A DNA stretch of 64,000 nucleotides from Acidobacteriota bacterium (GCA_020845575.1 JADLFL010000072.1:62001-126000); one strand, 5' to 3'; positions 1 through 8,978 are shown, counted from the stretch's first letter. Numbers and translations are program-made. The notes: generated from the sequence alone by a model not told the origin.

Positions 1-1
1 G

Positions 2-694
2 GGCGGCGGCGGGAGCACCGCCTCCCGGCCGAGCCAGCCGTCATCGTCGGGCCGTCGTCCGGCACGGGTGTCCGGCGGTCGCGACGGGTCGTCCGTGGGG
101 GCGATTCCTCCGTACTCCCGTGCGCGCAACGGCGCGCCCGTGACGGGCTATGGCGTCCCGCGCGGGTCGGTGGCCACGTTGCCTCCGATCATCAGCGGCC
201 CGATCTACTGGGGTCCGAACGACTGGTACTTCTACCCATGGGGGTACGGCGGGCTGACCCTCGGCTACCTCTGGGATCCGTGGATGTGGGGCGGCTACTA
301 CGGTGGGAGCACGTGGAGCGATCCCTACTGGAGCGGCGGCGCGACGGCCGGCGACGACTTCGACGATGACGACTTCGACGATGACGACTTCGACGATGAT
401 GGCGGCGCGTACGCGGAACGGACGGATGGAACGAGAGCGCCGAACCCGCTCGACGCGCGCCTGCCGACCGGCAGTCTTCGCCTGAAGGCGCAGCCGCGCG
501 ATGCGGAAGTATTCGTTGACGGATTCTACGCCGGTCGCGTCGACGACTTCGATGGTGCCCGCCAGCGCCTGAAGATCACGCGCGGCGTTCACACGATCGA
601 ACTGAGCGCGCCCGGCTACGAGACCGTCACGCTGAACGTGACAGTCGTTCCCGGCGACGACCAGACCATCAGCGCAACCCTGAAGCGCCGATAG
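2..694 (+). CDS. PEGA-domain protein, 5'-truncated by window edge
   Basis: The frame is open from base 2 with no stop upstream, so the gene begins outside the window; the GTG at 68 is only an internal candidate. The N-terminal part is Gly/Tyr/Trp-rich and low in complexity. A run of three DDFDD units follows, encoded by three exact 15-bp repeats (353-397). The last ~75 residues form a PEGA-like beta-sandwich: VFVDGFYAGRVDDF, then GVHTIELSAPGYET. PEGA domains are extracytoplasmic modules often joined to surface or signalling proteins, so export is likely, but the signal peptide would be upstream of the window. No catalytic motif is visible and the function is unknown. It converges with the APC permease gene; the palindromes at 714-763 lie between them. 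Confidence 0.75.
   Translation, partial: GGGGSTASRPSQPSSSGRRPARVSGGRDGSSVGAIPPYSRARNGAPVTGYGVPRGSVATLPPIISGPIYWGPNDWYFYPWGYGGLTLGYLWDPWMWGGYYGGSTWSDPYWSGGATAGDDFDDDDFDDDDFDDDGGAYAERTDGTRAPNPLDARLPTGSLRLKAQPRDAEVFVDGFYAGRVDDFDGARQRLKITRGVHTIELSAPGYETVTLNVTVVPGDDQTISATLKRR
353..397 (+). repeat. 3 x 15-bp exact in-frame tandem repeat
   Basis: Three identical copies of a 15-bp unit (GACGACTTCGACGAT) encode DDFDD three times, giving an acidic run of about 15 residues. The identical codon use in all three copies suggests recent slippage-type expansion. Such Asp-rich loops can bind calcium, but this one is not a canonical EF-hand or RTX motif. Confidence 0.9.
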
Positions 695-713
695 ATCGGA
701 ACCCGGACGGGAG

Positions 714-808
714 CGAACGGGCTTCAGTCCGTTCGTCAGCGCCAGGGGCCCGAAGCCCCTGGCCTCCATTGCGATGGGCAGCGCCAGGCTTCAGCCCGTT
801 CGTCGGCG
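714..808. repeat. Palindromic intergenic repeat between convergent genes
   Basis: Two perfect hairpins lie here. Arms at 714-720 and 729-735 (CGAACGG/CCGTTCG) enclose 8 nt; arms at 741-749 and 755-763 (GCCAGGGGC/GCCCCTGGC) enclose 5 nt. The stretch 722-741 recurs with a few changes at 789-808, so the last codons and stop of the permease gene lie in a copy of the element. A related hairpin is at 17962-17982. Position suggests a bidirectional terminator, although no T-run follows. Confidence 0.7.
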
Positions 809-2191
809 TTGGAACAGGCAGTAGACGGGGATGCCGGCGGCGAGGATGGCGATGCCGCCGAGCGACGGCAGGGGTTCGCGCCAGATCGCGTTGACGACCA
901 TCGCCACGCTGGCGACGACGAACAACCCGGGCGCCACGGGATAACCCAGAGCCTTGAACGGACGCGGCGCGTCCGGTTCCCGCCGCCGCAGCACGAAGAG
1001 TGCAAGCACGGCGATCCCGGCAAACAGCACCACGGTGAAGCCGGTGTAGTTCACGAGTTGGGCGAACGTCCCGGTGAGCACGAGTGACACGGCCCACACC
1101 GCCTGTGCCACGATCGCGGCGAGCGGCGTCTCCGTCTTCGGATTCACGCGGGCCGCAGCAGGCAGGAACAGGCCGTCGCGCGCCATGGCGTAGTAGACGC
1201 GCGGGCCCGCGAACACATTGGCGCTGATCGTACCGAGTGCGATGACGATGCCGACGGCAACGAGGACCGTCGCGGCTCCCGATCCGAACAGCACGTCCGC
1301 CGCGGCGTCCACCACCCGCACCTCCACGGTCGCCATCGTCCTGATGTCGAGCGCGTAGAGGTAGACGACGTTCATGGCCACGAACAGGGCCACCACGGCA
1401 ATCGTGCCCATGGCGAGCGCCCGCGGCACGTTTCGCGCGGGATCCTTCACCTCCTCGGCGAGATACGACGCCGCATTCCAGCCCGAGTAACTGAACATCA
1501 CGGGGACGAGCGCGAGCAGCACTCCCGACAGCGTCCACGACGCATCGGCACCTGCCGAGAAATGCGTCACCGATCCCTGACCCATCGACAAGCCCGCCGC
1601 CACGAACACGGCCAGCACCAGCACCTTGAACAGCGCGAGGACGTTCTGCACGACGCGCCCGGGTCCGATGCCCAGGCCGTGGACCACCGACAGCGAGACG
1701 ATCACCACGATCGCCAGCAGTTGCTGCGGCGACAGGCCGACCGTCACGATGCCGAGCGAGACGCTGACCCAGGGAGTGGGGTTGCCCGCACCTGGAAAGA
1801 ACCGGTCGAGCAGGCCGGCGAGTCCCATCGCGGTCGCGGCGATGGCTCCGGAGAAGCCCGCGACGAAGGATGCCCACCCGGTGAGGAACGCCGCCAGCGG
1901 TCCGAACGCCTCGCGCAGGTACACGTACTCACCGCCGGATTTCGGCCGGAGCGCGGCCAGTTCGGCGTAGGCCATCGCGCCGGCAAACGCGAGTGCGCCG
2001 CCGACGACCCACACCATGAGCATGGCCACGGGATGGCCGACCATCCCGGCGACGATGGCCGGCATGAAGAGGATGCCGCTGCCGATGACGTTCGAGACGA
2101 CAACGGCTGCTGCATCGTACGCAGACAGCCGTCGTTCCAGATGACCTGCCGACCAAGCCGTGTCGGCATCCGGTGAATGAGGTGGCGTCAC
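791..2191 (-). CDS. APC superfamily amino-acid permease
   Basis: Predicted inner-membrane amino acid/polyamine transporter of about 466 residues with roughly 12 hydrophobic segments. The family's first-helix signature is clear: VVVSNVIGSGILFMPAIVAG, with the GSGI substrate-binding bend. AELAALRPKSGGEYVYLREA follows at helix 3, and ALAMGTI at the middle of the protein. The chosen GTG start at 2191-2189 overlaps the upstream gene's TGA as GTGA, a coupling pattern used repeatedly in this window. The frame remains open upstream to 2263, but that would overlap the lipoprotein gene by about 75 bases. Substrate cannot be assigned. The last few codons lie in a palindromic repeat. Confidence 0.88.
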   Translation of the reverse strand: MTPPHSPDADTAWSAGHLERRLSAYDAAAVVVSNVIGSGILFMPAIVAGMVGHPVAMLMVWVVGGALAFAGAMAYAELAALRPKSGGEYVYLREAFGPLAAFLTGWASFVAGFSGAIAATAMGLAGLLDRFFPGAGNPTPWVSVSLGIVTVGLSPQQLLAIVVIVSLSVVHGLGIGPGRVVQNVLALFKVLVLAVFVAAGLSMGQGSVTHFSAGADASWTLSGVLLALVPVMFSYSGWNAASYLAEEVKDPARNVPRALAMGTIAVVALFVAMNVVYLYALDIRTMATVEVRVVDAAADVLFGSGAATVLVAVGIVIALGTISANVFAGPRVYYAMARDGLFLPAAARVNPKTETPLAAIVAQAVWAVSLVLTGTFAQLVNYTGFTVVLFAGIAVLALFVLRRREPDAPRPFKALGYPVAPGLFVVASVAMVVNAIWREPLPSLGGIAILAAGIPVYCLFQRRRTG

Positions 2192-2700
2192 GGCTGCGCC
2201 GCCGGCGCCGGTGCAACAGCGAGCAACTGGCGCTCCACGATGCGCTCCTCCAGCTTCACCCACTGGTTGCCGCCCTGCTTGGCGAACAACTCCACCTGCA
2301 CGTCCTGGAAGCCTTCGTGCTGGAACATCTCGATGCGCGCCTGTTCACCCGTGTAGCCGAACGGCGATCGCAGCGTGAACGGACCGGCGGTCTGCCCGGC
2401 CGGCAGGCCGTTGTAGTCGATGCCTCGAATGAGCTGCGCGCCGAGCTCCTCGGGATCGCCGATCACGCGGAACACCGCGTTGAACTGCACGGTGGTGATG
2501 GGGCGCGAGGCCTTGTTGCGCACCTGGAACGCGATCGTCGGCAGGAGCCTGCTCTGCCCCGACTCACTCCCCCCATCGTCGTACCCCGTCGTGAGATCGA
2601 GGATCTCGATGGCTTCCTGTACGGTGGCCGAAGAGCGACACCCCGCCGTGCAGAGCACGATCACAGCAAGAAGAACGAGCCGACGGTCGAGGCGCATCAT
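2188..2700 (-). CDS. Putative lipoprotein of unknown function
   Basis: A 170-residue protein starting with a lipoprotein signal: basic MMRLDRR, hydrophobic LVLLAVIVL, then the lipobox TAGC with the lipidated Cys near residue 21. The mature part is predicted beta-rich (TIAFQVRNKASRPITTVQFN, and VQVELFAKQGGNQWVKL), which reads like an immunoglobulin-like fold with a comparison to a second state, but I recognise no named family. It lies 30 bp downstream of another exported protein gene and is coupled by GTGA to the permease gene downstream, so the three are probably co-transcribed. Confidence 0.75.
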   Translation of the reverse strand: MMRLDRRLVLLAVIVLCTAGCRSSATVQEAIEILDLTTGYDDGGSESGQSRLLPTIAFQVRNKASRPITTVQFNAVFRVIGDPEELGAQLIRGIDYNGLPAGQTAGPFTLRSPFGYTGEQARIEMFQHEGFQDVQVELFAKQGGNQWVKLEERIVERQLLAVAPAPAAQP

Positions 2701-2730
2701 GCCGCGGATTCTACCCGGTTGGCCGTGCGA

Positions 2731-3657
2731 TCAGAATTCGCGCACGACGACACGCGTGCGTGCCTCGGCGCGCGTGAGCCGCTGCGCGCGAAACTCCACG
2801 AGGTCGGACACGCGCACGCTGAGCGTCACGGTGACCATGTCGGACACGGCATCGGGGAACGCGACGTAGCCGGCATCGCGCGCCGCCACTGTGACCCACT
2901 CGGCGTTGGGCAGGTCGAGCGAGCCGCCGTAGTCGAGCACCGCATCGACGAGCGCGCGCTTGACCTCGTCTTCGTAGGCCACGCTCGGATCCGCCTCCAC
3001 TGCGACGGCCACTTCCGGTGGGGGCGCCGGTGCCGGACCTGCCGCGAGCGTGGGCTCGGACATGGCCGATGCGGCGGCAATGCCCTGTCCTGACGCCGGC
3101 GCGGCGTCAGCGCGTTCGGGAACCGCCTGCGGCGGTGACGCCGTCCGCCGCGCTGTGGTGGCACCGGGCTGCAATTGGAGCTCGACCGTACGGATAGCGC
3201 GTTCCAGATCGGCGCGTACCGCCGGGTCCACCTCTGCTGCCGCCACCTTCTGCAGCGACGCGATGACGCGTTCATCGCGATCCTGGCTCAGCACGCGCAG
3301 CGCCCAGTTCACGCTCTCGCTGAGGCGCGGCACTTCAACCGAGAAGAACAGACCGTAGCCGTCGATGCGGAAGCCTTGCGCGCGCGGCGCGCCAGCGAGC
3401 GCGAGCACGTCCGACGTGACGGCACGCAACCGGCGACGCATGAGGTCGGCGGCATGTTGCACGGCGCGCTCCAGCACATGCTCCATCTGCCGCACGTGGT
3501 AGCGCGCGGTGAGCGTGGCTCCGCGACCGGCATCGCCCGTTCCGGTACTCGGCGACATGCCTGGTACTGGCGGCTGATGTCCCTGCGCGCGGACCGGCGA
3601 TGCGGCGACCACGATGACCAGTCCGAGCGTGGCAGCAAGGTATCGGGTACCGGGCAT
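2731..3657 (-). CDS. Exported protein of unknown function
   Basis: About 308 residues. The ATG at 3657-3655 gives a clean Sec signal: MPGTRYLAATLGLVIVVAAS followed by the cleavage-like PVRAQ. The frame is open further upstream to 3822, but that stretch only translates the 7-bp repeat array, so I reject the longer form. The N-terminal half is helical and charged. A Pro/Ala-rich linker occupies roughly residues 155-210. A conserved-looking C-terminal domain follows (EDEVKRALVDAVLDYGGSLD and later VTLSVRVSDLVEF). Residues before the linker carry YGLFFSVEVPRLSESVNWAL. No enzymatic motif is visible. Its start codon lies inside the heptamer repeat at 3641-3745. Confidence 0.72.
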   Translation of the reverse strand: MPGTRYLAATLGLVIVVAASPVRAQGHQPPVPGMSPSTGTGDAGRGATLTARYHVRQMEHVLERAVQHAADLMRRRLRAVTSDVLALAGAPRAQGFRIDGYGLFFSVEVPRLSESVNWALRVLSQDRDERVIASLQKVAAAEVDPAVRADLERAIRTVELQLQPGATTARRTASPPQAVPERADAAPASGQGIAAASAMSEPTLAAGPAPAPPPEVAVAVEADPSVAYEDEVKRALVDAVLDYGGSLDLPNAEWVTVAARDAGYVAFPDAVSDMVTVTLSVRVSDLVEFRAQRLTRAEARTRVVVREF

Positions 3658-3745
3658 CGGGCACCGGGCACCGAACAGTCGCGCACCGGGCGATACCGGC
3701 GGGGTACGCGGCAACCGGCAGCCGGCAGCCGGCAACCGGGTACCC
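3641..3745. repeat. 7-bp phase-locked tandem repeat array (about 15 units)
   Basis: The stretch can be read in consecutive 7-mers without loss of phase, for example TATCGGG, TACCGGG, CATCGGG, CACCGGG and later GCAACCG, GCAGCCG, GCAGCCG, GCAACCG. Units diverge but the period is kept over about 105 bp. It covers the start codon of the exported-protein gene that reads away to the left. Confidence 0.85.
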
Positions 3746-3762
3746 CACATCGCCAGATGGAG

Positions 3763-3784
3763 CGAAGGGGTTTCAACCCCTTCG
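3763..3784. terminator. Perfect 10-bp hairpin, possible terminator
   Basis: Arms CGAAGGGGTT and AACCCCTTCG enclose 2 nt, between the anti-sigma gene and the exported-protein gene. There is no T-run in either direction, so an intrinsic terminator is possible but unproven; it could equally be a dispersed palindrome. Confidence 0.4.
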
Positions 3785-3841
3785 GGGTCTCGGTCGACGA
3801 GAGGTGTGCTCGACGCAGTCACGGGAGTAAAGACGCCGGGA

Positions 3842-4711
3842 TCAGGGGCGCGGCTGTTGTGCGGCCACGCGGCGCAGCAGGTCGTTGCGCTGCTGCTCGA
3901 TCTTGCGGAAGGCCTGTTCCACCTGGACGATGTCGCCCTGGCGCTGCAATTCGAACTGACGGCCGAGCTCGGTGACGCGCAGTGCGAGGTTGCTCTGCTG
4001 GCGGATTTCGCTCTGGTCGATCAGTTCCTGGATGCGCTGGAGGAGCTGTGCATCGGTCATCGTGCGGCCAGCCGGCGCCGGAGCTGCCGCCAACGCGGCA
4101 CGCATCGGCACGGCGTCCTGTGCCTGCCGCGATTCGGCGAGCAGGCGCGACACGTCAGTCCTGATCTGCGTGGCGAGCAGGTCCATGTCCTGCCGCCAGG
4201 GCGGCTCGCCCGCCGACGCGGCGCTGACCCATGCCTGTGCAGGCGAGGCCGATGTCATCGACACGGGCGTGGCCTCGGCAGCCTGGGGTGCCGCGCTCGC
4301 ATCCACCGCCGACGCCGGGACGACGCCCGCCTGAGCGGACCTGATCTCGTCACGCGACACGCCCGTCCGGATGCGCAGGCCGTCTGTGCCGTACGAAATG
4401 TCGAGTTGCGCGAGTGAGACGGCCGACGCCAGCACCAGCACCGCGGCGGCGGCAAGGCCGCCACGCCAGAGCATCGACCGGTACGGAGACGCGGGTTCCT
4501 GCCTGACGAGGGCGAACCCGAGAGGGAGGCGTGGAGCGTGCCAGGCGCCGAGCATCCCGCGTGTGCCGTCGAGGGCGGTCAGGGCTTCGGCACACCGAGG
4601 GCACCTGTCCACATGTGTGTGGAGCACCGCTCGTTCATCGGCAGTCCCCTCATCGTCGTAGAGCAGGACGAGGAGGGATTCGGGATCAGGGCAGCGCTTC
4701 ACATCGATCAT
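3842..4711 (-). CDS. Zinc-binding anti-sigma factor
   Basis: A 289-residue membrane protein with the ZAS zinc motif HX3CX2C at its N-terminus (H33, C37, C40 in HTHVDRCPRC), one transmembrane helix near residues 88-106, and a long periplasmic tail. The tail is Gln-rich and helical toward the C-terminus, with coiled-coil potential in the last ~70 residues (LALRVTELGRQFELQRQGDI and following). ZAS proteins hold an ECF sigma factor inactive until an envelope signal arrives. The gene starts 12 bp after the ECF sigma gene stop, which supports a cognate pair. The periplasmic tail resembles no sensor domain I know. Confidence 0.85.
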   Translation of the reverse strand: MIDVKRCPDPESLLVLLYDDEGTADERAVLHTHVDRCPRCAEALTALDGTRGMLGAWHAPRLPLGFALVRQEPASPYRSMLWRGGLAAAAVLVLASAVSLAQLDISYGTDGLRIRTGVSRDEIRSAQAGVVPASAVDASAAPQAAEATPVSMTSASPAQAWVSAASAGEPPWRQDMDLLATQIRTDVSRLLAESRQAQDAVPMRAALAAAPAPAGRTMTDAQLLQRIQELIDQSEIRQQSNLALRVTELGRQFELQRQGDIVQVEQAFRKIEQQRNDLLRRVAAQQPRP

Positions 4712-4723
4712 CGATCGTCGCCG

Positions 4724-5473
4724 TCAGTGGCGACGGGCCTCCATTCCAGAAGCAGGTCGTGCATCGGGAAGCACCACGTCAGCCGTGATGCCCTGCCGCT
4801 CCAGTTCACGCCGGAGCACGACCAGTCCCTGGTAGAGCCGCGTCTTCACTGTGCTCAGGGGGCAGTCCAGCAGATCGGCGATCTCCTGGAAGGTCAGCCC
4901 CTGGTATTCCTTGAGGACGATGGCCTTGCGCTGATCTTCGCTCAGCGCCTTCATCGCCCGGTTCACTGCGGCGCCGAGATCGCGCCGCGCCACGAGATCC
5001 TCGACCGACTCGACGGGCCCATGTTCGCCCGCGAGCTCGATCACGTCCACACCTTCGGGCGTCTCGACAAACGGCGCCCGCTTCTGCCGCCGGATCCAGT
5101 CGCGGCAGAGATTCAGCGTGATCCGATACAGCCAGGACGAGAACTTGGCGTCGCCGCGGAAGCCACCGAGCGACCGGTACGCACGGAGGAACGCCTCCTG
5201 CACCAGATCGCGCGCCTCTTCCTCGCGCCCGATCACTCGGTACGCCAGGGCATAGATCGGCCGCTCCCAGCGAACCACCAGCTGGTTGAAGCTGTCCATG
5301 TCGCCACCCGCCGAGCGGGCGACGAGTTCCTCGTCGCTGGACGTCATCTGCGCAGTGGACCCCGGGGCATCGCCTCCCCGTGTCCTGTTCTTCTGACGCC
5401 CAGGCGTCGAATTGGTCGGGACGGACACCGCGACGTCTCCGAAATGGTCTCCAGTGAGGACAGAAACGGACAT
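4724..5473 (-). CDS. ECF RNA polymerase sigma factor (RpoE-like)
   Basis: A 249-residue sigma-70 family regulator with region 2 (DLVQEAFLRAYRSLGGFRGD, then FSSWLYRITLNLCRDW) and region 4 (TFQEIADLLDCPLSTVKTRL). I chose the ATG at 5473 because AGGAG lies 7 nt upstream (5481-5485). The GTG at 5479 would leave only 1 nt of spacing, and the ATG at 5347 lacks a ribosome site. The choice gives a ~42-residue N-terminal extension ahead of the usual start of region 2. It is co-transcribed with the zinc anti-sigma factor. Regulon unknown; autoregulation is typical of such pairs. Confidence 0.9.
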   Translation of the reverse strand: MSVSVLTGDHFGDVAVSVPTNSTPGRQKNRTRGGDAPGSTAQMTSSDEELVARSAGGDMDSFNQLVVRWERPIYALAYRVIGREEEARDLVQEAFLRAYRSLGGFRGDAKFSSWLYRITLNLCRDWIRRQKRAPFVETPEGVDVIELAGEHGPVESVEDLVARRDLGAAVNRAMKALSEDQRKAIVLKEYQGLTFQEIADLLDCPLSTVKTRLYQGLVVLRRELERQGITADVVLPDARPASGMEARRH

Positions 5474-5480
5474 TGGCACG

Positions 5481-5485
5481 CTCCT
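5481..5485 (-). promoter_or_regulatory. Ribosome binding site deciding the ECF sigma start
   Basis: AGGAG on the minus strand, 7 nt before the ATG at 5473; it excludes the GTG at 5479. Confidence 0.7.
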
Positions 5486-5524
5486 GTGTCAGGACAGTGC
5501 AAGGAGAATGCCGGGGCCGGCTGT

Positions 5525-5530
5525 TAGGAT
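5525..5530 (+). promoter_or_regulatory. -10-like hexamer, possible leaderless promoter of ABC-F gene
   Basis: TAGGAT ends 6 nt before the GTG start at 5537, so a transcript would begin at or next to the start codon. No ribosome site precedes the GTG, and no convincing -35 is visible. Confidence 0.4.
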
Positions 5531-5536
5531 CCCTCC

Positions 5537-7615
5537 GTGTTGCAGTTGGTGGGGCTTCGCAAGGCGTTCGCCGATCGGGTGTTGCTCGACAACGTGACGT
5601 GGCAGCTCAACGCGCGGGATCGCGTGGGGCTGTGCGGGCCGAACGGCGCGGGCAAGACCACGCTCATGAAGATCCTGGCGCGGCTCGACGAGCCCGACGC
5701 CGGTGAGGTGGTCACGCCGGCGGACCTTACCATCGGGTACCTGCCGCAGGACGGCCTGGAATACAGCGGCCGGACGCTTGCCGACGAGGCGCGCCAGGCG
5801 TTCGGGCCCCTGCTGGCTCTCGAAGAAGAACTGCGCCGGCTGGAGGATCAGCTCGGCGACACGTCCCTCGACGATGCGGCGCACGACGCGGTGCTGGTCA
5901 GGTACAGCGAGGCGCAGGAGGAATTCCGCCGGCTCGACGGTTACACCATGGACCTCCGCGTGGCCACGGTGCTTCGGGGCCTGGGCTTCGAGGAGGCCGA
6001 CATGGCCAAGCCGACCGAGACCTTCTCCGGCGGCTGGCAGATGCGCATCGCGCTGGGCAAGCTCCTGCTGCAACGCCCGGCGCTGCTGCTCCTCGACGAA
6101 CCGACCAACCACCTCGACCTCGACGCGCGCAACTGGCTGGAGGAATACCTCTCCGAGTATCCCGGCGCTGTGATGCTGGTCTCGCACGACAGGTACTTCC
6201 TCGACGCGTCCGTCACGCGCATCGCGGATCTCAGCTTCCGCACCATCACCGACTATCAGGGCAACTACTCGTTCTACCTCCGCGAGCATGAAGCGCGGAT
6301 GGAGCGGCTGCGCACGATGAAGCGCGAGCAGGACGAGGAGGTGGCACGGATCCGCATGTTCGTCGATCGGTTCCGCTACAAGGCGACCAAGGCCGCCCAG
6401 GTGCAGAGCCGCATCAAGGCACTCGAGAAGATCGTCCCCATCGACGTGCCGCCCGAGCGCAAGAAGGTGCACTTCACCTTCCCCGACTGCGTGCGCAGCG
6501 GCCGCACGGTCCTCGAACTCGCGCACGCATCCAAGCGCTACGACGACAAGGTCGTGTTCAAGGACCTCTCGCTGCTCATCGAACGCGGCGATCGCGTGGC
6601 GCTCGTCGGGCCCAACGGCGCCGGCAAGTCCACGTTGATGCGAATGCTCTCCGGTGCCGAGGCGCCCGACACGGGTACGCGGACCGAGGGACATCAGGTG
6701 GTGACGCAGTACTTCGCGCAGGACGAGGCCAACAGGCTCGATCCGACGCGCACTGTGTACGAGACGCTCGCCGACGGCTCGCCCATGAACATGGTCCCGG
6801 CGATCCGAAACATCCTCGGCGGCTTCCTCTTCGCCGGCGACGATGTGTACAAGAAGGCGGGCGTGCTGTCCGGCGGCGAACGGACGCGGCTGGCCGTCGC
6901 GCGCATGCTGCTGCGCCCCGCCAACCTGCTGCTGCTCGACGAGCCGACCAATCATCTCGACCTCGACTCGAAGGACGTCCTGCTCGAATCGATCGAGAGC
7001 TTCACGGGGACGCTGCTCCTCGTGTCGCACGATCGCTACTTCGTCGACAGGCTGGCGACCAGGATCATCGCCGTCGGCCACGGCGAGGCCATCCTCTATC
7101 CCGGCACGTACGAGGAGTACCGCTGGAGCCAGGCGCAGCGCGACGCCGGCGCCGGTGCCGGCACCGGCGCCGCGACACCTGCCCGGACCACGCCTGCCCC
7201 TGCCGCGAAACGTGCGGCTGCCGCCACGAGCAGTCCCGCACCGGTCCCCCAGCCATCGACGGCTGCACGGAAGGGCCCCGCGCCGACATCGGCCCCTGCT
7301 GCGCAGGGTCGAGACACGACAGCCGTCGCGGCCCCGCAGGATCGCGACCAACGGAAGCGGCTCGAGGCGGAGCAGCGGCGCGCGCGGCGCGCCTGGGACG
7401 CGCATCAGGAGCGCGTCATCAGGGTCGAGAGTCGCATCGCCGAGTGCGAGCGTGAGATCAAGGCTCTCGAGGCCACCATGGGCACGCCGGGCTTCTACGA
7501 CGATGCGGACGCGTCAAAGCCCGTGATCGACCGGCATCAGGCGCTGATGTGGGAGGTCGGCGACAGGATGTCCGAATGGGAAGCCCTGGTCGAGTCGGCC
7601 CCTGCAAAGCCATAA
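5537..7615 (+). CDS. ABC-F family ATPase (Uup/EttA-like)
   Basis: A soluble protein of 692 residues with two ABC cassettes and no membrane domain. Cassette 1 has Walker A GPNGAGKTT (34-42), signature SGGWQ (~165) and Walker B LLLLDEPTNHLDLD. Cassette 2 has GPNGAGKST (~358), SGGERTRL (~445) and LLLLDEPTNHLDLD. Between them is the charged P-site linker typical of ABC-F proteins. An Ala/Pro/Thr-rich spacer (roughly residues 535-600) leads to a C-terminal coiled coil like that of Uup, which binds DNA. ABC-F proteins act on the ribosome E-site region; a housekeeping role is more likely than antibiotic resistance, but the subfamily is not settled. The GTG start appears leaderless. Confidence 0.9.
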   Translation: MLQLVGLRKAFADRVLLDNVTWQLNARDRVGLCGPNGAGKTTLMKILARLDEPDAGEVVTPADLTIGYLPQDGLEYSGRTLADEARQAFGPLLALEEELRRLEDQLGDTSLDDAAHDAVLVRYSEAQEEFRRLDGYTMDLRVATVLRGLGFEEADMAKPTETFSGGWQMRIALGKLLLQRPALLLLDEPTNHLDLDARNWLEEYLSEYPGAVMLVSHDRYFLDASVTRIADLSFRTITDYQGNYSFYLREHEARMERLRTMKREQDEEVARIRMFVDRFRYKATKAAQVQSRIKALEKIVPIDVPPERKKVHFTFPDCVRSGRTVLELAHASKRYDDKVVFKDLSLLIERGDRVALVGPNGAGKSTLMRMLSGAEAPDTGTRTEGHQVVTQYFAQDEANRLDPTRTVYETLADGSPMNMVPAIRNILGGFLFAGDDVYKKAGVLSGGERTRLAVARMLLRPANLLLLDEPTNHLDLDSKDVLLESIESFTGTLLLVSHDRYFVDRLATRIIAVGHGEAILYPGTYEEYRWSQAQRDAGAGAGTGAATPARTTPAPAAKRAAAATSSPAPVPQPSTAARKGPAPTSAPAAQGRDTTAVAAPQDRDQRKRLEAEQRRARRAWDAHQERVIRVESRIAECEREIKALEATMGTPGFYDDADASKPVIDRHQALMWEVGDRMSEWEALVESAPAKP

Positions 7616-7726
7616 CGATTCCGTCATCGACTTACAGATCTGTCCATCTGGGGCATCCGAAAAGGCGCCGGAGACGGCTCGGCGGCATACAGAAACGGCT
7701 GACCAGCATGCCAAACCGTAAGCGGC

Positions 7727-8962
7727 ATGCACCTTGAATGTAATCGAGGCGTGTACGCGACGCGCGCCTCCCAGCTTGACCCGTTTCCGCCGCCCCCGGC
7801 GGGTCTCCGCGGCGACGATCTCGTCCCGGAACGGTTCTATCGCGATCTGATCGCCGGCATGCGGAATGGCGCGATCGTCATCCGCCGCGACGGCACCCTC
7901 GTGGCCATCAACGACGCGGCGTACGCGTCGCTGGACATGCTGCCCGGCGCCGCGGACATCGGACGCCAGATCGGGGCAGTGCTTGCCGATGTGCCCGAAA
8001 TGGCCCGTGTTTTCGACCGCGCCTTCGGCACCGATCCGCTGCCCAACCGCGCGGAAGTGCGCCTGGCGCGCACCGGCCGGTCGATCGGATTCACCCTGTC
8101 ACTCGTGAGGGACGGGCTCGGATCGGTGTCAGGAGCGGCGCTCTTCTTCCGCGATCTCACACGCGTGGAGCAGCTCGAAGAACGCGAGCGCCTCCGCGAC
8201 AGACTGGCGGCGCTCGGCGAGATGGCGGCGGCCATCGCGCACGAGGTCAAGAACCCTCTCGCGGGCATCGAGGTGATGGCGGGCCTGCTCAAGCGTCGGC
8301 TGACCGACAATCCCGAGGCCCAGACGATGCTCGCCGACATCATCGGCGAAGCGAAGATGGCCAACGCCATCGTCCTCGAGGTGCTCGATTTCGTGCGGCC
8401 GGTACGGCTGCACGTGGAGGACGTGGGCCTGGCCTCGCTGCTGCACGACTCGCTGCACATGGCAGACAGCCAGGTGCCGCGCGGCGGAATCGTGGTGAGC
8501 GTGGACGTGCCGGAGAACCTGCCGCCCGTGCAGGGCGACGGTCACCAGTTGCGGCAGGTGTTCACCAATCTGCTGACCAACGCGTTCGAGGCGCTGGGCG
8601 GAGAGGGCCGCGTAATCGTGCAGGCCACCGCGCACGAGCGGCTGCCGCTGCCCGTCGCGCTCGATCACGCGCCGGCCCCCGGGGTCGAGCTCACCGTCAT
8701 GGACGATGGGCCGGGTATCCCCGAGTCGCTGCGCGAGCGCATCTTCAATCCGTTCTTCACCACCAAGCCACGCGGATCGGGCCTGGGCCTCGCGATCGTC
8801 AGGAAGGTGATCGACGCGCACGAGGGCCGCATCGACGTGCAACCGGGCATGAACGGCTCGGGCACGTGCATCAGGCTCCTGCTGCCGTTGGCGCCGGCGC
8901 TCGACGCGCCGCTCGTGACACCCAAGGACGACGGCGCACCGGGCGGCCCGAGGCCACGCTAG
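7727..8962 (+). CDS. NtrB-like PAS sensor histidine kinase
   Basis: A 411-residue kinase without transmembrane segments, so a cytoplasmic sensor. A PAS domain occupies about residues 35-145 (NGAIVIRRDGTLVAINDAA). HisKA carries the phospho-accepting His at residue 172 (AIAHEVKNPLAGIE). The HATPase domain has the N box NLLTNAFEAL, G1 DDGPGIP and G2 GSGLGLAIV. The sigma-54 activator 66 bp downstream is its likely partner, and the domain layout matches NtrB/AtoS-type kinases. The input signal is unknown. A GTG 24 bp into the frame is an alternative start. Confidence 0.9.
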   Translation: MHLECNRGVYATRASQLDPFPPPPAGLRGDDLVPERFYRDLIAGMRNGAIVIRRDGTLVAINDAAYASLDMLPGAADIGRQIGAVLADVPEMARVFDRAFGTDPLPNRAEVRLARTGRSIGFTLSLVRDGLGSVSGAALFFRDLTRVEQLEERERLRDRLAALGEMAAAIAHEVKNPLAGIEVMAGLLKRRLTDNPEAQTMLADIIGEAKMANAIVLEVLDFVRPVRLHVEDVGLASLLHDSLHMADSQVPRGGIVVSVDVPENLPPVQGDGHQLRQVFTNLLTNAFEALGGEGRVIVQATAHERLPLPVALDHAPAPGVELTVMDDGPGIPESLRERIFNPFFTTKPRGSGLGLAIVRKVIDAHEGRIDVQPGMNGSGTCIRLLLPLAPALDAPLVTPKDDGAPGGPRPR

Positions 8963-8978
8963 CCGCGAGCACCGATCC

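Noticed and set aside
5470..5490. Sigma-54 promoter (TGGCACG)
   Set aside because: The -24-like element is present, but the downstream position reads TGTGT rather than TTGC at the required spacing.
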